27,041 nucleotides of DNA. Source: SLST01 sp046538735. Its GTDB lineage: Bacteria; Spirochaetota; Spirochaetia; DSM-27196; SLST01. This document shows, in pieces, positions 1 through 7,040 of this stretch (position 1 is its first letter; the number at the start of each line of letters is the position of its first letter). The position numbers and the translations under genes are program-made. The stretch spans positions 1 to 27,041 of the forward strand of contig JBKHII010000041.1 in assembly GCA_046538735.1 (NCBI GenBank). The letters are read 5' to 3'. The notes under the pieces were generated by a model. The model was not told the DNA's origin. It was given only the letters and a program-made list of their open reading frames with translations, and made no database searches.

Positions 1-122
1 TCGTGAATATGTAGCTCGTCGTCCGGTGGTATACCGCAGTTTGGCTGATCGATTCTGTTAGAAATCTGTGTGGAAGCGAACGTCACACGCCGTGCCGCGT
101 ACACCGGTCGAGCGCACGGTGC

Positions 123-151
123 TTGCAATTGGCGCAACGGCGCGCTACGCT
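123..151 (+). promoter_or_regulatory. Candidate promoter of the FHA gene
   Basis: TTGCAA at 123-128, a 17-nt spacer, then TACGCT at 146-151. The -10 ends 4 nt before an in-frame GTG (156) and 16 nt before ATG 168. No Shine-Dalgarno sequence precedes either start, so the message may be leaderless or nearly so. Bases 1-122 hold no gene I can support. Confidence 0.45.
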
Positions 152-155
152 CATC

Positions 156-512
156 GTGGACACCCTAATGGACGAAACGATCGCATCGGACAGCAACGTG
201 GGTTCGCGGCTCGGCCGAATCAAGAAGTCGGAAGCAACGTATCTGTACCACGGACGGAAGAAGACGCCGGTAACCGGAGCGCTCGTCATCGGACGGGATA
301 GGAGCTGCGGGATCGTGATCGACGATCGGATGGTCTCTCGCAAGCATGCCCTCATACAGAAGATCCGCGACGCCTATTTCGTGAAGGATCTCGACAGCAA
401 GAACGGCGTCAAACTCAATGGAACACCGATTCCTCGGGATAAGTACGTCCGGATCCACTCCACGGATGTGATAACGGTCGGTCGCACCGACCTGACGTTC
501 AAGACGGCGTGA
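156..512 (+). CDS. Small FHA-domain protein
   Basis: The protein is about 118 residues from GTG 156, or 114 from ATG 168. Almost all of it is one forkhead-associated domain, which binds phosphothreonine peptides. The family signature is clear: G-R-D-R-S-C strand, then S-R-K-H-A (phosphothreonine-contacting Ser/Arg and His), then D-L-D-S-K-N-G-V-K-L-N-G. There is no membrane segment or attached enzyme domain, so it is probably a cytoplasmic adaptor reading a Ser/Thr kinase mark. No kinase gene is visible in the window. The start is uncertain: GTG 156 fits the near-leaderless promoter and ATG 168 is the first ATG; neither has an SD. The stop overlaps the GTG of the following aminotransferase frame (GTGA), so the two genes are probably cotranscribed. 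Family call is firm, role is not. Confidence 0.87.
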   Translation: MDTLMDETIASDSNVGSRLGRIKKSEATYLYHGRKKTPVTGALVIGRDRSCGIVIDDRMVSRKHALIQKIRDAYFVKDLDSKNGVKLNGTPIPRDKYVRIHSTDVITVGRTDLTFKTA

Positions 513-520
513 GGGTGGCG

Positions 521-1720
521 ATGTCGGTGGAAGGGCTCTTCTCCAGGCGCACGTCACAGATGGGCGCGAGCGCAATCCGAGAAATACTCAAGGTCGTCGA
601 CCAGCCGGGGATGATCTCGCTCGCCGGCGGCATTCCGGCGGCGGAGAGCTTTCCGCTGGAGGCGCTGAAGTCGCTGACCGCTGAGGTGATCTCGCGCTAC
701 GGTGCCGGGGCGTATCAGTACGGCGTGACCGAGGGGTTCGGCCCGTTGAGGGAAGCGGTCGCACGGTACCTTTCTCGCAAGGAGATACGTGCGGCGGCGG
801 GCGACGTGATCGTCACGACCGGTTCGCAGGGGGCGCTCGATGCCCTCGGCAAGGTACTCATCACTCCGGGCGACCGGATCGCCGTTGAGGCTCCCACGTA
901 CCTCGGGGCGCTCTCCGCATTCAACCCGTACGAACCGTCGTACGTGCAGATTCCAACGGACGACGACGGGGCGATTCCGGAAGAGCTCGACGCGTGTCTC
1001 GCCTCCGGTCCCGTCAAGTTCATCTACCTCGTTCCCACCTTCCAGAACCCGACCGGCCGCTCGCTCTCTCTGGAGCGGCGACGCAGGATCGCGGAGGTCA
1101 TCGTGCGGCGGAACGCTTTGCTGATCGAAGACGATCCCTACGGTGATCTGCGCTACCGCGGCTCGAGCCTTCCCGCGATCAAGTCGATGGCGCCGGACAA
1201 CGTTGTTTACCTGGGAACGTTCTCCAAGGTCTTTGCGCCCGGGCTGAGAGTCGGGTTTGCCGCGGGTCCCGAGTCGGTTCTCCGGTGGATGGTCGTGGCA
1301 AAGCAGGGCACCGATCTTCATACGAGCACGTTCAATCAGGCGCTCTGTGCCGCGTACCTGGAGAGCGGGGCGTTCGAGCGACACCTTCCTGAGATCGTTG
1401 ATCTGTATTCGCCCCGACTGGACGCGATGATCGCCGCGATGAGAGAGTGGTTTCCGCCGTGGGTGACGTGGTCTCACCCCGAGGGCGGGATGTTCGTCTG
1501 GGTCGAGGCCGGACGGAAGCTCGATCTGGTCTCGATGTACGAGCGGGCGATCGCCGAGAACGTTGCCTACGTGCCGGGCGCGTTCTTCTACGCCACCCCT
1601 GGTGACGGTCTCTCGACAATGCGACTCAATTTCTCGATGAACGACGAAGAGGCAATCGCGTCGGCCGTTCGCACGCTCGGACGGGTGCTCGCGGCCGAAG
1701 CGGCTGCGCCAAGCGAGTAG
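521..1720 (+). CDS. PLP-dependent class I aminotransferase (2-aminoadipate/aromatic aminotransferase-like)
   Basis: A 399-aa fold-type I aminotransferase of the size usual for the LysN/ARO8 or MocR-C-terminal type (COG1167 without the GntR domain). Visible hallmarks are the N-terminal S-L-A-G-G-I-P substrate loop, F-Q-N-P-T-G-R (Asn of the cofactor site), L-I-E-D-D-P-Y-G-D-L-R-Y (Asp and Tyr of the PLP pocket), and T-F-S-K-V-F with the Schiff-base lysine at about residue 236, followed by P-G-L-R-V-G for the phosphate-binding Arg. It should transfer amino groups between 2-oxoglutarate and an amino acid; the substrate cannot be fixed from sequence. I chose ATG 521 because GAGGGTGG sits just upstream. 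GTG 509 would overlap the FHA stop by 4 nt and is the alternative. Either way translation is likely coupled to the FHA gene. Confidence 0.93.
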   Translation: MSVEGLFSRRTSQMGASAIREILKVVDQPGMISLAGGIPAAESFPLEALKSLTAEVISRYGAGAYQYGVTEGFGPLREAVARYLSRKEIRAAAGDVIVTTGSQGALDALGKVLITPGDRIAVEAPTYLGALSAFNPYEPSYVQIPTDDDGAIPEELDACLASGPVKFIYLVPTFQNPTGRSLSLERRRRIAEVIVRRNALLIEDDPYGDLRYRGSSLPAIKSMAPDNVVYLGTFSKVFAPGLRVGFAAGPESVLRWMVVAKQGTDLHTSTFNQALCAAYLESGAFERHLPEIVDLYSPRLDAMIAAMREWFPPWVTWSHPEGGMFVWVEAGRKLDLVSMYERAIAENVAYVPGAFFYATPGDGLSTMRLNFSMNDEEAIASAVRTLGRVLAAEAAAPSE

Positions 1721-1742
1721 CTCAATCGAGCCGCGTCGTGCT

Positions 1743-1805
1743 CTATACGAGTATGACGATCAGAAGCACCAGCAGCACGACAACCAGGACAGTTGAAGCG
1801 GACAT
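1743..1805 (-). CDS. 20-aa hydrophobic membrane miniprotein
   Basis: An ORF of 20 codons, MSASTVLVVVLLVLLIVILV, ending in TAG at 1743-1745. After a five-residue polar start the peptide is one unbroken run of Val, Leu and Ile, long enough for a single transmembrane helix. Support is much better than usual for a frame this short: a strong Shine-Dalgarno AAGGAGGG lies 3 nt before the ATG, and a good sigma70-type promoter (TTGGGA, 17 nt, TATACT) sits just upstream. It lies 60 bp past the ABC permease stop on the same strand, but the promoter implies independent expression. I do not recognise a family. By analogy to other single-helix miniproteins it might modulate a membrane complex, but that is inference. 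Confidence 0.72.
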   Translation of the reverse strand: MSASTVLVVVLLVLLIVILV

Positions 1806-1824
1806 GTTCCCTCCTTCTTGTTCA

Positions 1825-1853
1825 AGTATAGCGATCATTCGCACGACTCCCAA
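1825..1853 (-). promoter_or_regulatory. Promoter of the 20-aa miniprotein gene
   Basis: On the minus strand TTGGGA (1853-1848), a 17-nt spacer and TATACT (1830-1825). Transcription would start near 1818, giving a leader of about 12 nt that contains AAGGAGGG (1816-1809) just before ATG 1805. This is one of the best promoter matches in the window. Confidence 0.65.
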
Positions 1854-1865
1854 CCTCAGTTGCGG

Positions 1866-3044
1866 TCAGAACAGCACTGCCTCACGCCGAAGGAGACGCC
1901 ATGCCGCGTAGGCGGCGACGAGTGCGTAGCCAACCATCCACGCGCCGACCACGACCGATTGCCACGGCAGCGTCTGACCCAACGCTGCGGACCGAATCAG
2001 CGCACCCGCGTTGACGAGCGGAACGTGGTACGCGAGAATCGGCACGCGGGACGGATCGATCCTCGTTGCCAGGTACCCCGCACCGACGGAGATGACGAGG
2101 AGGGGCAGCAGGTATGTCTGCGCCTCTTTCGACGATCGAGCGAGCAGACTGAAGGTGAGCTCGGTCGCCGCAAAGACGAGGGAAAGCAACGCGGTTACGA
2201 CGGCAATCGTCATCGCGTCGCGCCACGACGCGAGGGCCGGGCGGACGGCTCCAAAGAGATCGGGGTTGATCGCGGTAGAGAACACCACTCCGCCAACGAA
2301 GGCCGCGGCTCCGAGCAGCCCCATCGTGGAAACAGCGACGAGCTTCCCAGCAATGATGTCGACCCTCCCTGCGCCGGTTGCGAGCAGTGGCGCGATCGTT
2401 CGGCGCTCTTTCTCTCCGGCCCCCACGTCCGATGCGCTCGGCATGGGCGTGACCGCGGTCGCCACCATGAGGAGGAGCGGCAGGATCGTAGCGAGCAGTG
2501 CGACGCCGCGTCCCGGTCCTATGTCGTGCACGTGCGGTACCAGTCGAGGGAGCGTGTCCGGATCGACTCCCGCAGTTCGCAGGCCTTCGATTGTCAGTGC
2601 GTCGTTGTGGCCTTGGATCGCCGTCGCCAGCGTCTCGGCAGCGGCGAGCGAGGACGTCCGAGATGAGTCCACGACAAGACAAACGGTCGCGTCCTTCGCC
2701 GAGTCATCCTCGTGGCCGGACGGATCGGGACTCGTTGTCAGAATGGCCGCAACGTCGCCGGCGGCGAGCGCGGTCTGTGCGGCGTCCGCCGCCATGGGCA
2801 CGACGGCGATCCCGTCGACCTCGCGTAGGTACGCGAGAAGGGTGTCGGGGACGCCGGTAGTGGCGGCAATCCTCTGCGTTTCGGCGGTCTGCCCGGCGAG
2901 GCTCTCCTCCGTGAGCCGGACGACGGTGAAGGTCAGGGGGAACAGGAGCAGCGGCACGAGCAGCGAGACCGCTACCGTCTTCGCATCGCGGAAGAGGCAG
3001 ACGACTTCCTTCGCCACGACCGTGAGAAACACGCCGCAGTTCAT
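1866..3044 (-). CDS. ABC-2 type exporter permease (NatB/YhaP-like)
   Basis: A 392-aa integral membrane protein. It has an N-terminal transmembrane helix (V-S-L-L-V-P-L-L-L-F-P-L), a polar extracytoplasmic domain of about 140 residues, then five or so hydrophobic segments, ending in a basic tail. This is the ABC-2 permease layout typical of NatB sodium-efflux-like exporters (COG1668). The motif G-A-G-E-K-E-R-R-T-I after the second membrane segment is the cytoplasmic coupling region of that family. The start at ATG 3044 is chosen because it overlaps the ATPase stop as ATGA; a longer frame to 3167 would run far into the ATPase gene. It is translationally coupled to the ATPase. The substrate (Na+, drug or peptide) is unknown. 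Confidence 0.88.
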   Translation of the reverse strand: MNCGVFLTVVAKEVVCLFRDAKTVAVSLLVPLLLFPLTFTVVRLTEESLAGQTAETQRIAATTGVPDTLLAYLREVDGIAVVPMAADAAQTALAAGDVAAILTTSPDPSGHEDDSAKDATVCLVVDSSRTSSLAAAETLATAIQGHNDALTIEGLRTAGVDPDTLPRLVPHVHDIGPGRGVALLATILPLLLMVATAVTPMPSASDVGAGEKERRTIAPLLATGAGRVDIIAGKLVAVSTMGLLGAAAFVGGVVFSTAINPDLFGAVRPALASWRDAMTIAVVTALLSLVFAATELTFSLLARSSKEAQTYLLPLLVISVGAGYLATRIDPSRVPILAYHVPLVNAGALIRSAALGQTLPWQSVVVGAWMVGYALVAAYAAWRLLRREAVLF

Positions 3045-3796
3045 CGGTCCGCCCGGATGATGGAAAGGAAGCGCGACCGCAGGTCGCCGTTCGCCTCCAA
3101 CGCCAGCTCGCGAGGGGTGCCGGAAGCGGCCATTCTCCCTTCGTGCAGGACGATGAGCCGGTCGCACAGACGCTCGACTTCGTCCAGGCGATGGCTCGAG
3201 AGCAGTATTGCGTGACCTGCCGCCCTGCGTTCGCGGAGGAAGTCGTGGACGGTCTCCGTGGAAGAGACATCGAGGCCGGAGGTTGGCTCGTCGAAAAGCA
3301 GGATCGGCGGATCGTGCGCGACGGTCCGAGCGAGCGCGGTCTTCTGGCGCATCCCGCTCGAGTAGGTCCGGACCATCCGGTCGATGTACTCGTGCATGCC
3401 GAGCATGGTCGCGAGCGAGTCTGCCCGTTCGCTCGCCGCTGCGCGTGTGAGGCCGTTGAGTCGTGCGTGGTATTCGATGTTCTCGCGGCCGGTCAGTCGC
3501 TCATACAGGCCCGGTTCCGCACCGAACATCACGCCGATAGCACGCCGGGATGCAGGTGAGTCTGGTCCTACGCGCATTCCGTTGATGCATACCGCGCCGG
3601 AGTTCGGGCTGAGCAGCGAGCAGAGCAGCCTGAGCGTCGTAGTCTTTCCGGCTCCGTTCTCGCCGAGGAGTCCCACGATCTCGCCTGCCCGCAACTCGAA
3701 CGACAGGTCCCGAAGCGCCCAGGCGCCCGGACGGTACGACTTGGAGAGCGCGCGAGCTTCTACCGATGCTTCGGGGGTGGTGCCGTGATGGTCCAC
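3041..3796 (-). CDS. ABC transporter ATP-binding protein (NatA-like)
   Basis: A 251-aa nucleotide-binding subunit. Walker A G-E-N-G-A-G-K-T-T is centred on Lys51, the signature Y-S-S-G-M-R-Q lies at 145-151, Walker B I-L-L-F-D-E-P has the catalytic Glu at 170, and the H-loop S-S-H-R-L-D-E has His202. Together with the overlapping permease it should form an ATP-driven ABC-2 exporter of the NatAB type at the inner membrane. The only sensible start is GTG 3796: no in-frame ATG occurs before the core domain. No Shine-Dalgarno sequence precedes it, but a TAGGAT -10 element ends 6 nt upstream, so it is a strong candidate for leaderless translation. Confidence 0.94.
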   Translation of the reverse strand: MDHHGTTPEASVEARALSKSYRPGAWALRDLSFELRAGEIVGLLGENGAGKTTTLRLLCSLLSPNSGAVCINGMRVGPDSPASRRAIGVMFGAEPGLYERLTGRENIEYHARLNGLTRAAASERADSLATMLGMHEYIDRMVRTYSSGMRQKTALARTVAHDPPILLFDEPTSGLDVSSTETVHDFLRERRAAGHAILLSSHRLDEVERLCDRLIVLHEGRMAASGTPRELALEANGDLRSRFLSIIRADR

Positions 3797-3802
3797 AAGG
3801 CG

Positions 3803-3831
3803 ATCCTACCCGACCGGATCGCGGAGAGCAA
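3803..3831 (-). promoter_or_regulatory. Promoter of the ABC exporter operon, apparently leaderless
   Basis: TTGCTC (3831-3826), 17-nt spacer, TAGGAT (3808-3803), then 6 nt to GTG 3796. Transcription starting at the usual distance would begin at or next to the G of GTG. Confidence 0.5.
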
Positions 3832-3978
3832 CAATTGCCTCACGACCGTGCAGAGGTCCAGATGGCGATTCGCAGGGCGTGAACGCCGAGGGCGCGGTTC
3901 CGAGCGCCGGAGGAGGGCAACCGCGCTGCTCCGCGGAGGATCGGAGGCGCGGTCATCCGGCACCCGGTCGCTGCCGAC

Positions 3979-3995
3979 CGGACCCGCCGGGTCCG
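3979..3995 (-). terminator. Hairpin directly after the 79-aa gene
   Basis: Perfect 7-bp stem (CGGACCC with GGGTCCG) and a 3-nt loop, starting one base after the TAG of the 79-aa gene. There is no U-tract, so it may be a weak or factor-dependent terminator or an mRNA 3' end stabiliser. Confidence 0.4.
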
Positions 3996-4235
3996 CTACC
4001 GACGCACCTTGAGTACAGCGTCGATCTGATCCAGGATCGGTCCCAGATCCATTTCGAGCGTGACCTCTCCCTTCTTCTCGAGCCACTCCTCGAGGCCCTT
4101 CTTGAGGCCCTTCAGATGCTGCTCACTTCCAACGAGTTCCTTGCCCATGAGCTGGGCACCCGCTTTCCGGTAGATGTCCGGGCGCAGGTTGATCGTTCCC
4201 AATTGCTTGCCGGTCAGTTGAATCCTGTGGATCAT
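3996..4235 (-). CDS. Conserved-looking 79-aa protein of unknown function
   Basis: I do not recognise a family. The protein is soluble and charged with a helical C-terminal half (L-K-G-L-K-K-G-L-E-E-W-L-E-K-K-G), and the last 25 residues read as an amphipathic helix. There is no signal peptide, membrane segment or cysteine. It is very likely real: the ATG is preceded by AGGAGGG at good spacing, and an extended -10 element (TGATAGACT) lies just upstream. It is divergent from the DUF1707-like gene across an 84-bp region, and a hairpin follows its stop. Confidence 0.75.
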   Translation of the reverse strand: MIHRIQLTGKQLGTINLRPDIYRKAGAQLMGKELVGSEQHLKGLKKGLEEWLEKKGEVTLEMDLGPILDQIDAVLKVRR

Positions 4236-4283
4236 GAGTAACCCTCCTGCCCTGAGTCTATCACGCGGCTCCGCGGAATCGAG

Positions 4284-4313
4284 GTGACGAGCGGAAGTTG
4301 ATCGGTCTATACT
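4284..4313 (+). promoter_or_regulatory. Promoter of the DUF1707-like gene
   Basis: GTGACG (4284-4289), 18-nt spacer, TATACT (4308-4313). The -10 ends 6 nt before an in-frame GTG at 4320. If transcription starts at 4320, the message is leaderless and the GAGGGG at 4315-4320, which would serve ATG 4329, is lost. Confidence 0.55.
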
Positions 4314-4319
4314 CGAGGG

Positions 4320-4877
4320 GTGCGCGACATGCCGTTTCCGGAGAAGCGATCTCAGGCTCAGGAGCTCCTTGCCTCAGCGTACTCGCTCGACTATCTGACG
4401 GAGGTGGAGTTCGAGGAGCGCGTGCAGCTCCTGCAGGAGGCCGACACGTTCGACAAGGTCAATGCGCTCGTAGTCGACTTGCCGCGGGAGCTCGTCGTGC
4501 GCCCCGGGAGCGTCCCGGCGCGGGGGCTCGACGCCGGCGAGCAGGTGATCGAGGGAAGCGGTCAGGTGCTGCGGCGCCAGGGGAGCTGGCTCCGGTCGCA
4601 GCGGGTCGTCGTGCGGCAGAACGGCTCGGTCGTCCGACTGCGAATGGACGATCTCGTGGAGATTCCGCGCGCCCGGGTAGAGATGGTGCTCGATGTGCAG
4701 GGGTGCATGGTCCGCATCCTCGTTCCCCGCGGCACGCGAGTCGTCGATGAGACGGCCGGGCACGGAAGCGTGATCCGAGTGAGCCGTCGTGTCTGGCGTT
4801 CCGAGCGCGAGAACGGGCCCGTGTTGGTGCTCAGCGGCACCGCGATCGACTCACTGGTAAAGGTCACGAAGCTGTGA
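4320..4877 (+). CDS. DUF1707-like / LiaF-C-like protein
   Basis: A 185-aa protein (182 from ATG 4329). Residues about 10-55 (S-Q-A-Q-E-L-L-A-S-A-Y-S-L-D-Y-L-T-E-V-E-F-E-E-R, ending at D-L-P) match the DUF1707/SHOCT-type helical module that often precedes membrane-stress proteins. Residues about 75-185 are beta-rich and resemble the C-terminal domain of LiaF-type proteins: repeated short strands with V-R-Q-N-G-S-V-V-R-L and I-L-V-P-R-G-T-R-V. There is no transmembrane segment, so it is probably cytoplasmic. The start is ambiguous: GTG 4320 suits the promoter geometry, while ATG 4329 has GAGGGG 8 nt upstream. Function is not established; an envelope-stress role is inferred from the family. Confidence 0.78.
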   Translation: MRDMPFPEKRSQAQELLASAYSLDYLTEVEFEERVQLLQEADTFDKVNALVVDLPRELVVRPGSVPARGLDAGEQVIEGSGQVLRRQGSWLRSQRVVVRQNGSVVRLRMDDLVEIPRARVEMVLDVQGCMVRILVPRGTRVVDETAGHGSVIRVSRRVWRSERENGPVLVLSGTAIDSLVKVTKL

Positions 4878-4890
4878 AGGGCACCGCAAG

Positions 4891-4980
4891 CTACTCGTCC
4901 AGGAACTGGAACCACTTTTTCTCAACCGCGGACGGAATGTCCACATTGAAGTGCGCGGCGAGGAGAACGAGCCGGCTCGG
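4891..4980 (-). pseudogene. 29-codon gene fragment, origin unclear
   Basis: An in-frame run of 29 codons ending in TAG at 4891-4893 and closed on its 5' side by TGA (4981-4983). Its reading (P-S-R-L-V-L-L-A-A-H-F-N-V-D-I and onward, ending K-W-F-Q-F-L-D-E) looks like a real protein C-terminus. The L-L-A spacing to D-I, A-V and K faintly recalls the last helices of MazG-type nucleotide pyrophosphohydrolases, but that is a guess. There is no start codon or ribosome site. It fills most of the 140-bp gap between the DUF1707-like gene and the deacetylase. Confidence 0.3.
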
Positions 4981-5017
4981 TCAGTTTCAGTCGCTCATCC
5001 TCAGGTAGCAGCCGCGA

Positions 5018-5908
5018 TTACTTTGCTTCGTGAGCGAGCTCGCCGATTTCCACGACCTCCACGCCGATCTCCTCGAGCATGGAACGCGCCGATTCGCTCG
5101 TCCAGAAGTCGAAGTCGTTGATGCGGAGTTCGATGTCCGGTAGTTCGGTGGCAGGAACGCCGGGACGTCCATGATGCGAATAGACGTAGTGGAGACCGGG
5201 AGCGAGACTCGTAAGGAGCTCCCGGTAGGCGCGTCGGCGGTTCTCGTAGGTTTCGGCCTTCCCCGGAATCTCGTAGATGCCGGTGTACGTCTCGACCGTG
5301 TAGAGGTGCCGGTCCCGGCGGCGCATGTGCTGCGGCAAGAACGGCGCGACAAGCGGAATTCCATGCTCGTTGGCAACGTCCAGCGCCGCCATGAAGAGCT
5401 CGGGAGAGTGGAAGTAGCAACCCATATGACCGTCGATGTGGGTTATGTCGACGTTGTGCTCGAGGGCCGCGCGGACTTGCGCGTGGAACTCCATGCGTGC
5501 CTCTTCCGGGCGAACGTTCGCAGCGACCTCCTGCGGCGTGTCCCACATCGTTCCGCGGTCGTTGACGAGGCTCGGCGCCCGCGACGAGGGTGTCAGCGGA
5601 GCCCAGTCTCCGTTCAACGCGAGGTGGACGCCGAGCGCGTAGTCCGGATGCTGCTCGAAGAGTCCGAACGCTCGCTCGGCGTCCGGACCGGGGACAATAA
5701 CGGACGCGCTCGAGATCCTGCCCGTCTCGAGCGCCTCGAGCGACGCGTCCGTAAACGCCGGGTGAGCCCCTACGTCGTCCGCGTTGACGATGATCCGGGC
5801 GCCTCCGGTTCCGCTTCCTGTCATGCAGCCCCCCGCTATGAGCGCGAAGACCAGCGCGAGCGCGGCGACCGCCGCGTGCGTTCGATTGCGTCCCGTGCTT
5901 CGACTCAT
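5018..5908 (-). CDS. ChbG/YdjC-family carbohydrate deacetylase, predicted lipoprotein
   Basis: A 296-aa protein. Residues 1-28 form a lipoprotein signal peptide (basic N-region, A-A-L-A-L-V-F-A-L-I core, lipobox I-A-G-G-C). The rest is a YdjC/ChbG/HpnK domain, a metal-dependent TIM-barrel-like deacetylase of N-acetylated sugars. The motif N-A-D-D-V-G near the start gives the metal-binding Asp, G-V-H-L-A-L-N gives a first His, and I-D-G-H-M-G-C-Y gives the next His ligand; Y-S-H-H-G-R-P-G lies near the end. Enterobacterial ChbG is cytoplasmic, so export to the envelope is unusual. No Shine-Dalgarno sequence precedes ATG 5908, but a TACTAT -10 ends 5 nt upstream. Substrate unknown; chitooligosaccharide or other acetylated glycan is inferred from the family. 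Confidence 0.88.
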   Translation of the reverse strand: MSRSTGRNRTHAAVAALALVFALIAGGCMTGSGTGGARIIVNADDVGAHPAFTDASLEALETGRISSASVIVPGPDAERAFGLFEQHPDYALGVHLALNGDWAPLTPSSRAPSLVNDRGTMWDTPQEVAANVRPEEARMEFHAQVRAALEHNVDITHIDGHMGCYFHSPELFMAALDVANEHGIPLVAPFLPQHMRRRDRHLYTVETYTGIYEIPGKAETYENRRRAYRELLTSLAPGLHYVYSHHGRPGVPATELPDIELRINDFDFWTSESARSMLEEIGVEVVEIGELAHEAK

Positions 5909-5913
5909 GCGCC

Positions 5914-5942
5914 ATAGTATCCGCGGAGGCCGGCTGATGGAA
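5914..5942 (-). promoter_or_regulatory. Promoter of the YdjC-like gene, apparently leaderless
   Basis: TTCCAT (5942-5937), 17-nt spacer, TACTAT (5919-5914), then 5 nt to ATG 5908. An overlapping GATACT (5921-5916) ends 7 nt before the ATG and is an equal alternative -10. The -35 match is poor. Confidence 0.4.
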
Positions 5943-5957
5943 GAGCGCGGACGACGA

Positions 5958-6380
5958 TCAATGGCGTCTTGCGATCACGATGAACGCAATCCAGTACACG
6001 ATGGCCATTGAGGCCAGCACGCTGGAGGCGGTTGTCCCCGCGGACGCGGATATCTCAACGAGATCCGAGAACGTCACGAAGACGAAGACGACGAGACCGG
6101 CTCCCACGATCCAGAACGACGCGGCGGCACTCGAGGAGTGAAGGAAGGTCATTCGCTCGTCCGCCATCCGAAAAAGACTCTCCCCGCGTACGAGGTGCGC
6201 GACAACGACCACGACCGCAGCACCGGCCGCGGCGATTCCGCCGCCGGTGAGAAAGCCCCGCAGGAAGTCGGAGTTCGTTCCAATCATCGTCCCCGCGAGC
6301 CACAGCACGCCTACCGTTACCACGATCCGGGCGACCATCCAGAAGTCGCCCCTCCAGTTTTTCAATACGAATCCGTCCAT
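5958..6380 (-). CDS. Four-helix membrane protein of unknown function (DUF2178-like layout)
   Basis: A 140-aa integral membrane protein with four hydrophobic segments, at about residues 15-32, 43-62, 83-108 and 117-136. Between helices 2 and 3 is a short cytoplasmic linker F-R-M-A-D-E-R-M-T-F-L-H. A D-E-R linker before the third helix is seen in small DUF2178-like membrane proteins, so I suggest that relation without certainty. The start at ATG 6380 is well supported by GGAGGT 3 nt upstream. The stop lies 49 bp before the YdjC-like gene on the same strand, so the two could be cotranscribed, though the latter seems to have its own promoter. Confidence 0.78.
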   Translation of the reverse strand: MDGFVLKNWRGDFWMVARIVVTVGVLWLAGTMIGTNSDFLRGFLTGGGIAAAGAAVVVVVAHLVRGESLFRMADERMTFLHSSSAAASFWIVGAGLVVFVFVTFSDLVEISASAGTTASSVLASMAIVYWIAFIVIARRH

Positions 6381-6412
6381 GTTACCTCCGTTCCGTTTCC
6401 TGATCTCGAAAG

Positions 6413-6997
6413 ATGAAGATGTCCTCGATCGCTCCGCCGAGCTCGACCGCGATGCGGTGCGCCAACATGATCGAGATCGGGCTTAGCGAGTTGTCCGAGA
6501 TGACGGATCGGGTCCTTGGGCGCCGCGCACGCTCGGCACGCGAGCTCGCCGACGGATGGTTCAACACGATCTACGCGATCGAGTTGGAGGACGGCACGGA
6601 AGTCGTGCTGAAGCTCGCGCCGCCTCCCGGGTTTCCGGTGATGCGGTACGAGCGGTCGTTGATGGAGGCGGAAGTTGCCGTGCTCAGGCGGCTTCGGGAC
6701 GTTGGAGACGTTCCGGTGCCGGACGTCCTCGCGTACGAGACGGGTGGTTCCGTGCAACCTCACGACTTCTTCTTCATGGAGTACGTTCCGGGGGAGGCGT
6801 TCGTGGAGGGGTACACGGACCGCGCGGAGACTGTGGATCGGCCGGGCGCCGAGCGTTGTATCTGGCTCTACGACCTCTCCTTGGCGGCGATCATGCGCGT
6901 GGAGTGCGCGTACCGAGCCTTCGAAGACGACCACGTCGCCTGGGCGACGACCGAATTCGAGCGAGTCGTGCAGCTGGCCCGGCCGGGTTGGATCTGA
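6413..6997 (+). pseudogene. 3'-truncated aminoglycoside-phosphotransferase-like kinase
   Basis: The frame encodes only the front of an APH/choline-kinase fold protein. Residues about 20-160 contain the N-lobe: G-W-F-N-T-I-Y-A-I-E-L-E-D-G-T-E-V-V-L-K with the ATP-binding Lys, then P-V-P-D-V-L-A-Y and D-F-F-F-M-E-Y-V-P-G-E for the hinge. The frame stops at 194 residues, whereas intact members run about 290-340. The catalytic H-x-D loop and the D-x-D metal motif are absent, and no other frame downstream continues the family because a gene on the other strand begins 25 bp later. No start from 6413 to 6500 has a convincing ribosome site. I call it a decayed gene; a short functional derivative cannot be excluded. 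Confidence 0.7.
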
Positions 6998-7013
6998 GCA
7001 CCGGGACGACCCC

Positions 7014-7040
7014 GGGCGAGGCTATCGGACGGCCTCGCCC
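7014..7040 (-). terminator. Hairpin straddling the stop of the 185-aa lipoprotein gene
   Basis: Perfect 9-bp stem (GGGCGAGGC with GCCTCGCCC) around a 9-nt loop. The TAG (7024-7022) lies at the junction of loop and stem, and the upstream arm is formed by the last codons. There is no U-tract. It sits between convergent transcription units and could act in both directions. Confidence 0.45.

Noticed and set aside
2..61. In-frame run of 19 codons ending in TAG, possibly the tail of an upstream gene
   Set aside because: Too short to tell from chance, and no family resemblance.
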